From contig JAGRNT010000022.1 of assembly GCA_020440605.1 (NCBI GenBank), positions 19,845-55,429 on the forward strand: 35,585 nucleotides of DNA, written 5' to 3'. Under the pieces are notes generated by a model. That model worked only from the letters and a program-made list of their open reading frames with translations. It did not search any database and had not been told where the DNA came from. Positions 18,801 through 25,835 of the stretch are shown piece by piece. This DNA is from a bacterium. Lineage in GTDB: Bacteria; 4484-113; JAFGCY01. Position numbers and translations under genes: made by a program. Within the stretch, counting starts at the first letter, position 1. Each line of letters starts with the position of its first letter.

Positions 18801-19711
18801 CCGGCGTTCTCTGGTGCAGTGCCTTTCACTTGTGCATGTTGGCAAAGCATTGCCAGAAACAAGGGTGTTTTCGTCAGTTCCGCCATGCGGCCCTTGAGGT
18901 CGTTCAGCAAAGTGTCTGCCGCAGCAGGGGCGTACTGCTTTACGAAATCCTCAACCTGTTCCGGATTTAGCGTCTGCATCGTCAATTGCTTCTGGATGCC
19001 GAGATTGCCACCAAGCTGGATATCGCGAGTGCTGGCAACGAAGGACGCGCTGCTCAGCTTGTTCCTCACGAATTTTTCGAAATCAGAGCGGGTATCCGCG
19101 CTCGGAATCTCGTTGATGCCGTCGGCAATAATCAGCAGGCGATCATAGAGCAGAAGCTGTTTCAGTTGCCCTTCGTTCACATCCAGTTTGAATCGCATCA
19201 ATGCAGCGCTTATTTCAGCTTCCGCAGTCTCCCGCAATCCGCGTAGAATCAGCAGTACGGGAAGCGGCTGGGCCGCGTCCGCCAGCGCGGCTGTTGCGCT
19301 CTTCAGCGTGAACTTCAGCAAGGCAATTGACTTGCCGCTGCCAGGCCGTCCGGATAACAGCACATGCTCTAGCGCGAACTTTTGCAGGCCCTCGATCACA
19401 TCCAAAGTTTCAGTTCGTTGCTGATTAGGTAGCTGGGCTAGCCCCTCCTCGGAGCGCAGCGACTCATTCCAGTCCGGCGACTCATTCCAGTCCGGCGACT
19501 CATTCCATTCCGGCGTCTCATTCCAGTCCGAAGACTCCTGCTGACCAGGCTTACTGTGCCGTGATTCCGGCACAACTGTCCGCACTTTCAGTTCATGACT
19601 GATATCGATGCTAACGAAATGTTCAAGCTCCTTGTTGCAATGAGCGATCAGATTAGTGAGATAACGTTGCCGCGCCTCAGGCTCAAGGATGTCATGTATG
19701 GACCTGTCCAC
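15881..19711 (-). CDS. NLR-like protein: NACHT NTPase, HEAT repeats, C-terminal alpha/beta-hydrolase
   Basis: This is a 1276-residue cytoplasmic multidomain protein. Residues 1-60 are an unrecognised helical N-terminus. Residues 63-86 are a tandem (D/E)WNE(S/T)P repeat. The NACHT domain has Walker A GRPGSGKS (121-128), Walker B LLIIADGINEIP (192-203) and STRD at 227-230. About 15 HEAT/PBS-type repeats span residues ~520-995. A C-terminal alpha/beta-hydrolase follows, with FIHGM (His1039), nucleophile elbow GYSMGG (Ser1141), probable acid Asp1226 and His1252 in DHWD. NACHT and HEAT modules are typical of bacterial anti-phage NLRs. A lipase/esterase-type domain would be the effector, here at the C-terminus rather than the N-terminus. 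Base composition is far more AT-rich than its surroundings, consistent with transfer. GTG 19711 is the start, with TAGAAT nine bases before it. Confidence 0.88.
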   Translation of the reverse strand: MDRSIHDILEPEARQRYLTNLIAHCNKELEHFVSIDISHELKVRTVVPESRHSKPGQQESSDWNETPEWNESPDWNESPDWNESLRSEEGLAQLPNQQRTETLDVIEGLQKFALEHVLLSGRPGSGKSIALLKFTLKSATAALADAAQPLPVLLILRGLRETAEAEISAALMRFKLDVNEGQLKQLLLYDRLLIIADGINEIPSADTRSDFEKFVRNKLSSASFVASTRDIQLGGNLGIQKQLTMQTLNPEQVEDFVKQYAPAAADTLLNDLKGRMAELTKTPLFLAMLCQHAQVKGTAPENAGLFFREYITGYDKQKRYKEQIGHIQFGSEWRAFLTELGYVMLALPGRDIKLQLPLADARIVACRVLKEADKSHDGSAGESMITEICNFHLLVKVGSDVESITESLEFSHHLFQEYFASEFLLARLSSKGEPGQAKPIDDNELKWHHLNLLKWTECLLLTMDLLEKEPEHARIVSDRVVNLTSELDSVLCSKLLGRAPTGLQETYLPQLEAASGSKKQYIVNLGQLASDKAAETLLDLFRDKELESDLRWSAVDAFGSIGSEMAVDILLQVLSDKHENSSVRNRAVLTLGRIGSDRSVDTLLQTFRDKDVGEWVRSSAAEALGSIGSDRAVDDLIAVLRDSDEYKSVPNSAAKALGSIGSDMAVDDLIAVLKNNNVDERLRSSVALALGNIGNDRAVDSLMQTLNDSHESVRSSATEALGNIGSNKAVDSTQQVLRDKHEVVIARQHSAIVLGCIGNDRAFDTLLQVVNDVDMDEVLRTTAALILGFNGSELAVPNVLDLLRDNLESVRSLAVLCLGCIASNRTVDPLLQALSDSHESVRSSAAEALGSIGNEMAVPDLNYLTRDKHEYKSVRISAAEALGSIGNEMAVPDLIYLARDKHEYKSVRISAAKALGSIGNEMAVPDLIYLTKDKNEETSVRWSAALALGSIGSDRAVDDLLAVLRDNDVGEWLRSSVVLALGNIGSDSALAGLLEHAPDERHAITAAQTKVKLYRIPEQAAEYGEAGNASAITLVIFIHGMISQSDEVWADFISHINDNATLEESFRFETYDYPTGLAGVGGLVYPLRLLGTLLPWPWLRKQIASKFHARLPFIEDIADGLHQRIEDWIADADDIVLVGYSMGGIVARQYILDRFNDPNFRVAKLIMYATPNNGSHLARLPWLSLINRQGWQLSCNSILLKLLNRGWKNNNVESRVRTMNVYGGQDLVVTEKSALQYWGNDSPYRTLLDRDHWDIVLAKTAEDDSFLILKKFLLEN
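16932..17228 (-). repeat. Three near-identical 99-bp tandem repeats encoding HEAT units
   Basis: The string AGGTCAGGCA recurs at 16932, 17031 and 17130, exactly 99 bases apart, within blocks that are almost identical. Each encodes a 33-residue HEAT unit of the form VRISAAEALGSIGNEMAVPDL. Neighbouring units of the same gene are far more diverged, so these copies were duplicated recently. Confidence 0.85.
19461..19532 (-). repeat. Four 18-bp tandem repeats encoding a WNE hexapeptide
   Basis: Four copies of GACTCATTCCAGTCCGGC (plus strand; the last two with substitutions) stand head to tail and encode the repeating hexapeptide between the N-terminal helices and the NACHT domain. Copy number could vary by slippage. 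Confidence 0.85.
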
Positions 19712-19720
19712 GTTAGTGCG

Positions 19721-19726
19721 ATTCTA
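19721..19726 (-). promoter_or_regulatory. TAGAAT box before the NLR-like gene
   Basis: A TAGAAT hexamer ends nine bases before GTG 19711. No ribosome binding site lies between, suggesting a leaderless or near-leaderless transcript. Confidence 0.45.
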
Positions 19727-19967
19727 GCAGAGCCGTCAGGGAATGCATCTTCGCCGTGCTCGCCCTGGAAAGCGACCCGGTGGACCCACGGCTGTAGTCG
19801 GAGATATCACCGCTCCCCCGCCTGTTTCACACGCCATCCCCACAGAGCGCGCGCATTCTCAATGCGTGCCTGGAAATGTGAAACGCTTTTTGCGCGCAGC
19901 CGCAACATTGGGAAGCAGCCACGCGTCCCAACTGGCGGAGTGGGAAATCCAGCACAGTGGGGAAGTC

Positions 19968-20912
19968 ATGCGCGCATACACAGGCGTAACGATCGCAGCG
20001 GCCACGGCCCTGCTCATGGCCAGCGGCGGCTGCAGCCGCCACAATGTGGGCTGGGACCTGAACGGCAGGCTGCTCAGCCTGCAGCTCAACAGCCCCTTCC
20101 CGCTTGAGCTGAAACGCGTCGAGGCGGGCAGCTTCACGATGGGCAGCACCCCCGACAGCTCCGCGCGCCACGGCGTGCCTGACAACGAGCAGCCGGCGCA
20201 TGAGGTGACGATCAGCGAGCCCTTCTTCATCGCCGTCCACGAAACCACGAATGAGCACTTCCGCCAGTTCCGCCCCGAGCATGACAGCACGGCCGTGCTT
20301 GCCGGCCTGCCGGCGGATCTGGCAACGGGCGGCGATGCCACGCTTGTCAACGACGGGCGCAGCCCGGCCGTGGGGGTCAGCTATGCCGAGGCCGAGGCCT
20401 ACTGCGTGTGGCTGAGCGAGGCCTGCGGCCTGATCGTGCGCCTGCCCACCGAGGCCGAATGGGAGTATGCCTGCCGCGGCGGCAATGAGTCGGCCTACTG
20501 CTGGGGTGATGCACGCGCTGAAAGCGTGAAATATGCCAACCTGGCGGAGGCGGAAACCGCGGAGCTGCTCGGCGATGTGGAGGACCCGGCTCCGCGCGGT
20601 GACGGCCGCAGCCTGGCGGGACGCGTGGCCGGCTTCCAGGCGAACGCCTTCGGCCTGCATGACATGCATGGCAACGTCGCCGAATGGTGCAGCGATGTCT
20701 ACAGCGAGAACTACTCCAATGCCGCGCCGGACGGCAGTGCCAACCAGGTGGGGATCGATTCCGCGAAGCATGTGGTGCGCGGCGGGAGCTGGGCCAGCGG
20801 CGTGGAGGATGCCCGCAGCGCGGCGCGCGAGGGCCTGGACGGCGGCACGGAGGACGCGATGACGGGCTTTCGGATCGTGGTGGAGATGCCTGCGGTGGAA
20901 GAGGCTGAGTAG
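19968..20912 (+). CDS. Lipoprotein with formylglycine-generating-enzyme-like (SUMF1) domain
   Basis: The 314-residue product starts MRAYTGVT and has a leader ending in SGGC (Cys about residue 19), so it is probably lipid-anchored. The SUMF1 fold runs to the C-terminus with the signatures AGSFTMGS, EVTISEPFFIAVHETTNEHF, RLPTEAEWEYACRGG, FGLHDMHGNVAEWCSD, VVRGGSW and FRIV. The two cysteines that true formylglycine-generating enzymes carry after the RGGS motif are absent (RGGSWASGVEDARSAAR), so sulfatase activation is unlikely. Non-catalytic members bind ligands or work in other oxidations. ATG 19968 has GGGGAAG upstream; the frame stays open back to 19743 without a signal sequence. No sulfatase is adjacent. 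Confidence 0.85.
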   Translation: MRAYTGVTIAAATALLMASGGCSRHNVGWDLNGRLLSLQLNSPFPLELKRVEAGSFTMGSTPDSSARHGVPDNEQPAHEVTISEPFFIAVHETTNEHFRQFRPEHDSTAVLAGLPADLATGGDATLVNDGRSPAVGVSYAEAEAYCVWLSEACGLIVRLPTEAEWEYACRGGNESAYCWGDARAESVKYANLAEAETAELLGDVEDPAPRGDGRSLAGRVAGFQANAFGLHDMHGNVAEWCSDVYSENYSNAAPDGSANQVGIDSAKHVVRGGSWASGVEDARSAAREGLDGGTEDAMTGFRIVVEMPAVEEAE

Positions 20913-21462
20913 GCAGTGGTCAGTGGTCTGTGGTCAGTGGTCTGTGGTCAGTGGTCAGGAGCCGCGACTTGGAGCTGCGACTTTAGTCGCAGAAAGCAGA
21001 GAGCGGAAAGCAGGGTAGCGGCGTCGCCCGGCGACGACTGAGAGGGGTTGCGCGGACTTCATGTCTGGATCATTGCGCATTGCTGAGTGCTCATTGCCTG
21101 ATGCAAGCAGCGCAGCTGCGGCTGCGCCCCCGCAAAGTGGCTCCGTCTCCTTCTTTCCTTAGCGTCTTCGCGCCTTAGCGTTAAAGCATTTCTTCAGCCA
21201 ATCAGCGGCTTGCGCCGCGGGATGCCATTTGGGAATTTTCACCACGAAGCCACGAAGGACACGAAGACTTGAATGATCACGAAGAAGTGCTTTGTGATCT
21301 GAAAATCAGCTTAGTGGACATCGTGCCCTTAGTGGTTGATCTTGCCTTTCCGGCTTGCGCCGGGATACCGCGCCGAGCTCGCGCTCGACCTCCGGCAGGC
21401 CGCATCGGGCCGCGTTAGACCAATATCTACCTACAAGGGATATAATCTCGGCGCGAGGATCC
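20913..21462. repeat. Gene-free stretch rich in short repeats and hairpins upstream of purL
   Basis: No gene is seen in these 550 bases. From the left they hold: six 7-bp units alternating CAGTGGT/CTGTGGT (20914-20955); a half copy and a full GGAGC-hairpin (TGCGACT-TT-AGTCGCA, 20976-20991); CGTCGCC/GGCGACG (21022-21036); AGCGTCTTCGCGCCTTAGCG-type (from 21161) and ACCACGAAGCCACGAAGGAC-type (from 21241) repeats of the sort common in intergenic DNA of many environmental bacteria; and two small hairpins with the same TTGC loop (GCGGC/GCCGC at 21205-21218, CCGGC/GCCGG at 21350-21363). The last 25 bases carry the purL promoter. Confidence 0.7.
21441..21446 (+). promoter_or_regulatory. TATAAT box upstream of purL
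   Basis: A perfect -10 hexamer lies 16 bases before ATG 21463, leaving a short leader that includes GAGGA just before the start. No clear -35 element is seen, and no purine riboswitch-like fold is evident. Confidence 0.5.
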
Positions 21463-24393
21463 ATGGCCGAGAAGCTCAAAGACACCACCGTCCCCAATCC
21501 CCCGACGGACGACCTGCTCGCCACCGTCGGGCTCAAGCCCGAGGAGTATGCGGAAGCCTGCCGCAAGCTCGGCCGGCTGCCGAACATCGTGGAGATGGGC
21601 ATCATCGGCGCGATGTGGAGCGAGCACTGCTGCTACAAGTCCTCCAAGATGCACCTGAAGACCTTCCCAGTCACCGGCAGGCGCGTACTGCAGGGACCGG
21701 GTGAGCAGGCCGGTGTGCTGGACCTCGGCAATGACTACGCCCTCGTCTTCAAGATCGAATCACATAACCACCCGAGCGCGGTCGAACCCTTCCAGGGGGC
21801 TGCGACCGGCGTGGGCGGGATCATCCGCGACATCTTCGCGATGGGTGCCCGCCCGTTGGCGCTGCTGGACAGCCTGCGCTTCGGCAACCCCTATCCGCTG
21901 GAGCCGGTCGGCGACCCTGAAGCTGAGAAGGCCGGTGCGGCAGCGCCGCAGGAAGCCGGAGACGGCGGCGGCGAGAAGCTGAACATCCCCTGGGGCAACA
22001 GCCCCGTGCCCTTCGTCTGCACCGTCTCCTGGATGACGACGATGCGCCAGCAGCTCTTCGAGCGCGGCCCCGAGGCGCGCGCGGCGGTAAAGGCCATCCG
22101 CGAGATGCACCAGGGCAGGGTGCATGTGCTGGCCTACTGCGTGCTGCCGGACCAGATCCAGCTCGCGCTCTACATCGAGGACGGGCATGAGGAGCATGCC
22201 GAGGCCGCGGTCACGGCGCTCAAGGAGCAGCTGGCCGAGGTCGTGGCCCCGCTCACCCATGGCAAGGCCCCCTGGGACAGCTTCGTGATGCTGCATCCTC
22301 GCCACAGCGGCAGTGAGCTGATGGAGGCGATCCACCTGCTGGAGTTCGCCCCCGTCACGCGCCAGAAGGTGGCGCAGGTCAGTGACTACAAGTACGTCAG
22401 CCAGGTCTGGCGCTACGGCGTGCCCTGGCTGGATGACGACACTGACGACGCTGAGGCCCGCGAGCTGCCCTACTGCCCGGGTGTGAGCGAGCGCCAGGCG
22501 GCGCGCAACCGCTTTCTTGTCAACGGCGTCGTGGAGGGCATCGCCCACTACGGCAACTGCATCGGGATCCCGACCATCGGCGGCGAGCTGGTGTTTGACC
22601 CGAGCTATTCCAGCAACTGCCTCGTCAACGCGATGTGCGTCGGCGTCGTCAGGAAGGACCGGATCCACAAGGCCCGCGCCGACGGAGCCGGGAATGTGGC
22701 GATGATCGTCGGGGCGCGCACCGGGCGTGACGGCGTACAGGGCGCGACCTTCTCCAGCGTGGAGCTGGCTGCGGATGTGGCCGAGAGCCGCCCCGCCGTG
22801 CAGGTGGGCGACCCCTTCATGGAGAAGCTGCTGCTGGAGGCCACGCTCGAGATCCTCGGGATGCCCGGCCTGATCGGCATCCAGGACTTCGGCGCCGCCG
22901 GCCTGACCTGCTCCAGCGTGGAGATGACCGCCAAGAGTGGCACCGGGATGCGGCTCGATCTCGACGCCGTGCCGCAGCGCGCCAAGGACCTGAGCGCCTA
23001 CGAAATGATGCTCTCGGAAAGCCAGGAGCGGATGATGATCATCGTCGAAAAGGGCACGGAGGACAGCTTCCGCGAGGTCTTCTCGCGCTGGGGCCTGACC
23101 GCCGTGGACTGCGGGGAGATCATCGAGGATCAGAAGATTGAGGTCCTGCACAACGGCGAGGTGGTGGCGGAGCTGCCCAACCGCCCGTTGGCGGATGAGG
23201 GCCCGGAGTACAACCGCCCGCATGAGGCCCCGGCGAGCTGGACGAACCGCCATCTGCTGGATGACCACGACATCGCCGCCGCGCTGGAGCGCATCAGCAC
23301 CCAGCCGGTTGTCCGCGAACTGGCCGGGCAGAGCCTGCCGGAGCCGGGCAGCGACTTCGAGGACATCCTGCGCCGCGTGCTGATGCATCCGAGCGTCGCC
23401 GACAAGTGGCCCGTCTACCAGCGCTACGACTGGAGCGTGCGCACCAACACCCTGCAGGGACCGCAGGGCAGCGACAGTGCCGTGATCCGCATCAAGGAAA
23501 CCGGCCAGGGAATCGCGATGTGCACCGACGGCAACGGCCGGCTGGTGGCGCTCGACCCGCGCATCGGTGCCGCGCAGTGCGTGCTGGAAGCGGCGCGCAA
23601 CATCCTGGCAACGGGCGCCGAGCCGCTCGGGATCACCAACAACCTGAATTTCGGCAACCCGGAGAAGCCGGACCGGATGTGGCAGTTCGTGGAGAGCATC
23701 GGCGGGATCAGTGATGCCCTGCGCCAACTCGAGCTGCCCGTCACCGGTGGCAATGTCAGCCTCTACAACGAAAGCGCTGGCCGCGGGATCCTCCCCACGC
23801 CCGTGATCGGGATGGTCGGGCTGCTGGAGCAGGCCGAACGGGCCGTGCCCAGCCGCGCCTCCGAGGAGGGCCTGGAGCTGTTCGTGCTGGGCAGCGCACA
23901 CGGCCGGCTGGACGGCAGCCTGCTGATGTTCGACATCGCGCGGCTGCGCAGCGGGATGCTGGAGGAGCCGGACTACAACCAGTTCCGGGCCTGCATGAAC
24001 TTCATCCTGCAGGCGGCGGGCGAGGGCGCGGTGCGGGCCTGCCATGATATCTCCGACGGCGGGCTCCTGGTCGCGCTGACTGAGATGCTGGAGGGGGCGG
24101 AGATCGACGTGGCCCCGCTGCTGGCGGAGGGGTATGATATGGAGGATCACAACCGGCTGGCCACACTGTTCGCCGAGGATGGCAACAGATGGCTGCTGGC
24201 GGTGAGCCCGGAGCGCAAGAGCTGGATCCGCACCGCGGCACTGCACCACAACGTGCCGCTCACGCCGCTGGGACGCAGTGGCAATGGCCGCCTTACAGTG
24301 AAGGGCGGCGACGAGGAATGGTTTGGCTGTGACTGGGAGGTGCTGGCGACCTGTCGCCGGTACGGTCTGCAGGCGGCACTGTCAGGTGACTGA
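21463..24393 (+). CDS. purL: Phosphoribosylformylglycinamidine synthase PurL with a ~200-residue internal insert
   Basis: This is the FGAM synthase large (small-type) subunit, which makes FGAM from FGAR, ATP and glutamine-derived ammonia in purine synthesis. The backbone is complete: WSEHCCYKSSK, IESHNHPSAVEPFQGAATGVGG, DSLRFGNP, HYGNCIGIPTIGGE, FGAAGLTCSSVEM, NNLNFGNPEKPD, PVTGGNVSLYNE and ACHDISDGGLL. At 976 residues it is ~200 longer than usual. The excess is a single block between FGNP (ends residue 143) and RNRFLVNGVVEGI (from residue 348). Its codon use matches the rest and the frame is unbroken. Start ATG 21463 has GAGGA nearby; longer upstream frames lack support. purF follows after one base. 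PurQ and PurS are not in the window. Confidence 0.96.
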   Translation: MAEKLKDTTVPNPPTDDLLATVGLKPEEYAEACRKLGRLPNIVEMGIIGAMWSEHCCYKSSKMHLKTFPVTGRRVLQGPGEQAGVLDLGNDYALVFKIESHNHPSAVEPFQGAATGVGGIIRDIFAMGARPLALLDSLRFGNPYPLEPVGDPEAEKAGAAAPQEAGDGGGEKLNIPWGNSPVPFVCTVSWMTTMRQQLFERGPEARAAVKAIREMHQGRVHVLAYCVLPDQIQLALYIEDGHEEHAEAAVTALKEQLAEVVAPLTHGKAPWDSFVMLHPRHSGSELMEAIHLLEFAPVTRQKVAQVSDYKYVSQVWRYGVPWLDDDTDDAEARELPYCPGVSERQAARNRFLVNGVVEGIAHYGNCIGIPTIGGELVFDPSYSSNCLVNAMCVGVVRKDRIHKARADGAGNVAMIVGARTGRDGVQGATFSSVELAADVAESRPAVQVGDPFMEKLLLEATLEILGMPGLIGIQDFGAAGLTCSSVEMTAKSGTGMRLDLDAVPQRAKDLSAYEMMLSESQERMMIIVEKGTEDSFREVFSRWGLTAVDCGEIIEDQKIEVLHNGEVVAELPNRPLADEGPEYNRPHEAPASWTNRHLLDDHDIAAALERISTQPVVRELAGQSLPEPGSDFEDILRRVLMHPSVADKWPVYQRYDWSVRTNTLQGPQGSDSAVIRIKETGQGIAMCTDGNGRLVALDPRIGAAQCVLEAARNILATGAEPLGITNNLNFGNPEKPDRMWQFVESIGGISDALRQLELPVTGGNVSLYNESAGRGILPTPVIGMVGLLEQAERAVPSRASEEGLELFVLGSAHGRLDGSLLMFDIARLRSGMLEEPDYNQFRACMNFILQAAGEGAVRACHDISDGGLLVALTEMLEGAEIDVAPLLAEGYDMEDHNRLATLFAEDGNRWLLAVSPERKSWIRTAALHHNVPLTPLGRSGNGRLTVKGGDEEWFGCDWEVLATCRRYGLQAALSGD
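21898..22497 (+). other. Inactivated RAYT/Y1-transposase-like domain inserted inside PurL
   Basis: An Ala/Gly/Glu-rich linker leads into 'PFVCTVSWMTTMRQQLF', then 'GRVHVLAYCVLPDQIQLAL', then 'APWDSFVMLHPRHSGSE' and 'LLEFAPVTRQKVAQVSDY'. Placed beside the E. coli REP-associated transposase as I remember it (FFTVNLRNRRSQL, INAWVVLPEHMHCIW, NIWQPRFWEHAIRN, YIYINPVKHGWVKQVSDWPF), order and spacing agree over the whole domain. The HxH pair is Q231-I232-Q233, and the Tyr before the NPV motif is replaced (LLEFAPV). It should therefore be catalytically dead. The alignment is by eye. Confidence 0.65.
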
Positions 24394-24394
24394 T

Positions 24395-25828
24395 ATGCAT
24401 GAAGCACGTGAGAAGTGCGGTGTCTTCGGCATCTACGCCCCCGAGCGTGATGTCAGCCGTGCCACATACTTCGGCCTCTTCGCCCTGCAGCACCGCGGGC
24501 AGGAGTCCAGCGGGATCGCGGTTGTCAACGGGGAGCACATCACCTGCCACAAGGAGATGGGCCTCGTCAACCAGGTCTACAACGAGGACGTGCTGGACCT
24601 GCTGAAGGGCAAGGCCGCGATCGGCCACAACCGCTACTCCACCACCGGCGGCAGCGTGAAGTGCAATGCCCAGCCGCTGGTCTTCAAGAAGCACTTCCAG
24701 CGCAACCGCGCACTGGCGCTCGCGCACAACGGCAACCTCGTCAATGCGCGCGAGCTGGCCCAGCTGCTGGACGAGCAGTACGGGATCACGCCCGAGACCA
24801 CCAGCGACACCGAGATGATGGGCCTGCTGCTGCAGGAGTTCTACAAGCACGGCACGATGGAGGATGCACTGCTCAAGGTCGGGGAGATGGCGCGCGGGGC
24901 CTTCAGCCTCGTGGTGCTCACGAGCCATGCGGTGTATGCGATGCGCGACCCCTGGGGCGTGCGCCCGCTCTGCCTGGGTAAGATCGACAAGGGCTTCGTG
25001 GTTGCCAGCGAAAGCTGCGCCTTCCCGCTGATCGACGCCGAGTACGTGCGCGAGGTCGAACCGGGTGAAGTTGTCAGGCTCGATGCCAATGGCATCACGA
25101 GCTGGGAGATCGCCCGCAAGGAACCGCGCAAGGAATGCATCTTCGAGTACTTCTACTTCGCGCGCCCGGACAGCCTGCTGAGGGGCCGTGAGGTCTACAA
25201 GATGCGCTTCAGGATGGGCAAGAACCTGTTCGAGGAAGCGCCGGTCGAGGCCGACATGGTGATCGGCGTGCCCGAGAGCGGGCGGCCCGCGGCCGAGGGC
25301 TTCTCGGCGGCGAGCGGGATCCCCGTGCGCGAGGGCCTCGTCAAGAACCGCTACGTGGCGCGGACCTTCATCCAGCCGATGCAGAGCATGCGCGACAGCG
25401 GCGTGCGCATGAAGTACAGCCCGCTCGGACAGACCGTCAAGGGCAAGCGCATCGTGCTGATTGACGACAGCATCGTGCGCGGCAGCACGACGCGGAAGAT
25501 CCCGCAGATGCTATACGAGGCCGGCGCGAAGGAGATCCACATGCGCATCTCCAGTCCGCCGATCAAGTTCCCGGACTACTACGGCATCGACTTCGGCGAT
25601 CCCGGGGAGCTGATTGCCAACAAGCTCAGCGTGGAGCAGATCCGCGAGAAGATCGGCGTTGACAGCCTGCACTACCTCAGCATTGAGGGACTGGTGCGGG
25701 CCACGGGCCTGCCGCGGGAGGACTTCAACCTCGCCTACTTCAACGGCGAGTACCCGATCGAGCCGCCCAGCGGCGCGCGGCTCGGCAAGTACATCTTTGA
25801 GGAGGCTGCGGTCAAGCAGCCAGAGTGA
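24395..25828 (+). CDS. purF: Amidophosphoribosyltransferase PurF
   Basis: It catalyses the first committed step of purine synthesis, PRPP plus glutamine to phosphoribosylamine. Of 477 residues, a 7-residue propeptide (MHEAREK) precedes the nucleophile Cys8 in CGVFGIYAPE, so autocatalytic processing is expected, as in the Bacillus-type enzyme. The glutaminase domain shows LQHRGQESSGI, GHNRYSTTGG and AHNGNLVN. The phosphoribosyltransferase domain has the PRPP loop VLIDDSIVRGSTT. Of the four cysteines that bind a [4Fe-4S] cluster in the Bacillus enzyme only one is kept (Cys248); the other positions read Asp394, Asn445 and Tyr448. It starts one base after the purL stop, indicating translational coupling. 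Confidence 0.96.
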   Translation: MHEAREKCGVFGIYAPERDVSRATYFGLFALQHRGQESSGIAVVNGEHITCHKEMGLVNQVYNEDVLDLLKGKAAIGHNRYSTTGGSVKCNAQPLVFKKHFQRNRALALAHNGNLVNARELAQLLDEQYGITPETTSDTEMMGLLLQEFYKHGTMEDALLKVGEMARGAFSLVVLTSHAVYAMRDPWGVRPLCLGKIDKGFVVASESCAFPLIDAEYVREVEPGEVVRLDANGITSWEIARKEPRKECIFEYFYFARPDSLLRGREVYKMRFRMGKNLFEEAPVEADMVIGVPESGRPAAEGFSAASGIPVREGLVKNRYVARTFIQPMQSMRDSGVRMKYSPLGQTVKGKRIVLIDDSIVRGSTTRKIPQMLYEAGAKEIHMRISSPPIKFPDYYGIDFGDPGELIANKLSVEQIREKIGVDSLHYLSIEGLVRATGLPREDFNLAYFNGEYPIEPPSGARLGKYIFEEAAVKQPE

Positions 25829-25835
25829 TCGGGAT

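Noticed and set aside
21270..21462. Purine riboswitch upstream of purL
   Set aside because: I could not find the conserved three-way-junction core; only small repeat hairpins and a TATAAT box are visible.
21898..22497. PurL insert as an intein or a recent IS insertion
   Set aside because: No intein splice residues (Cys/Ser start, His-Asn end), no terminal inverted repeats or target duplication, frame intact and codon use like the rest of purL.
21760..24249. 829-codon open frame antisense to purL
   Set aside because: His/Asp/Ala-rich composition with no recognisable domain; the plus strand is unmistakable PurL.
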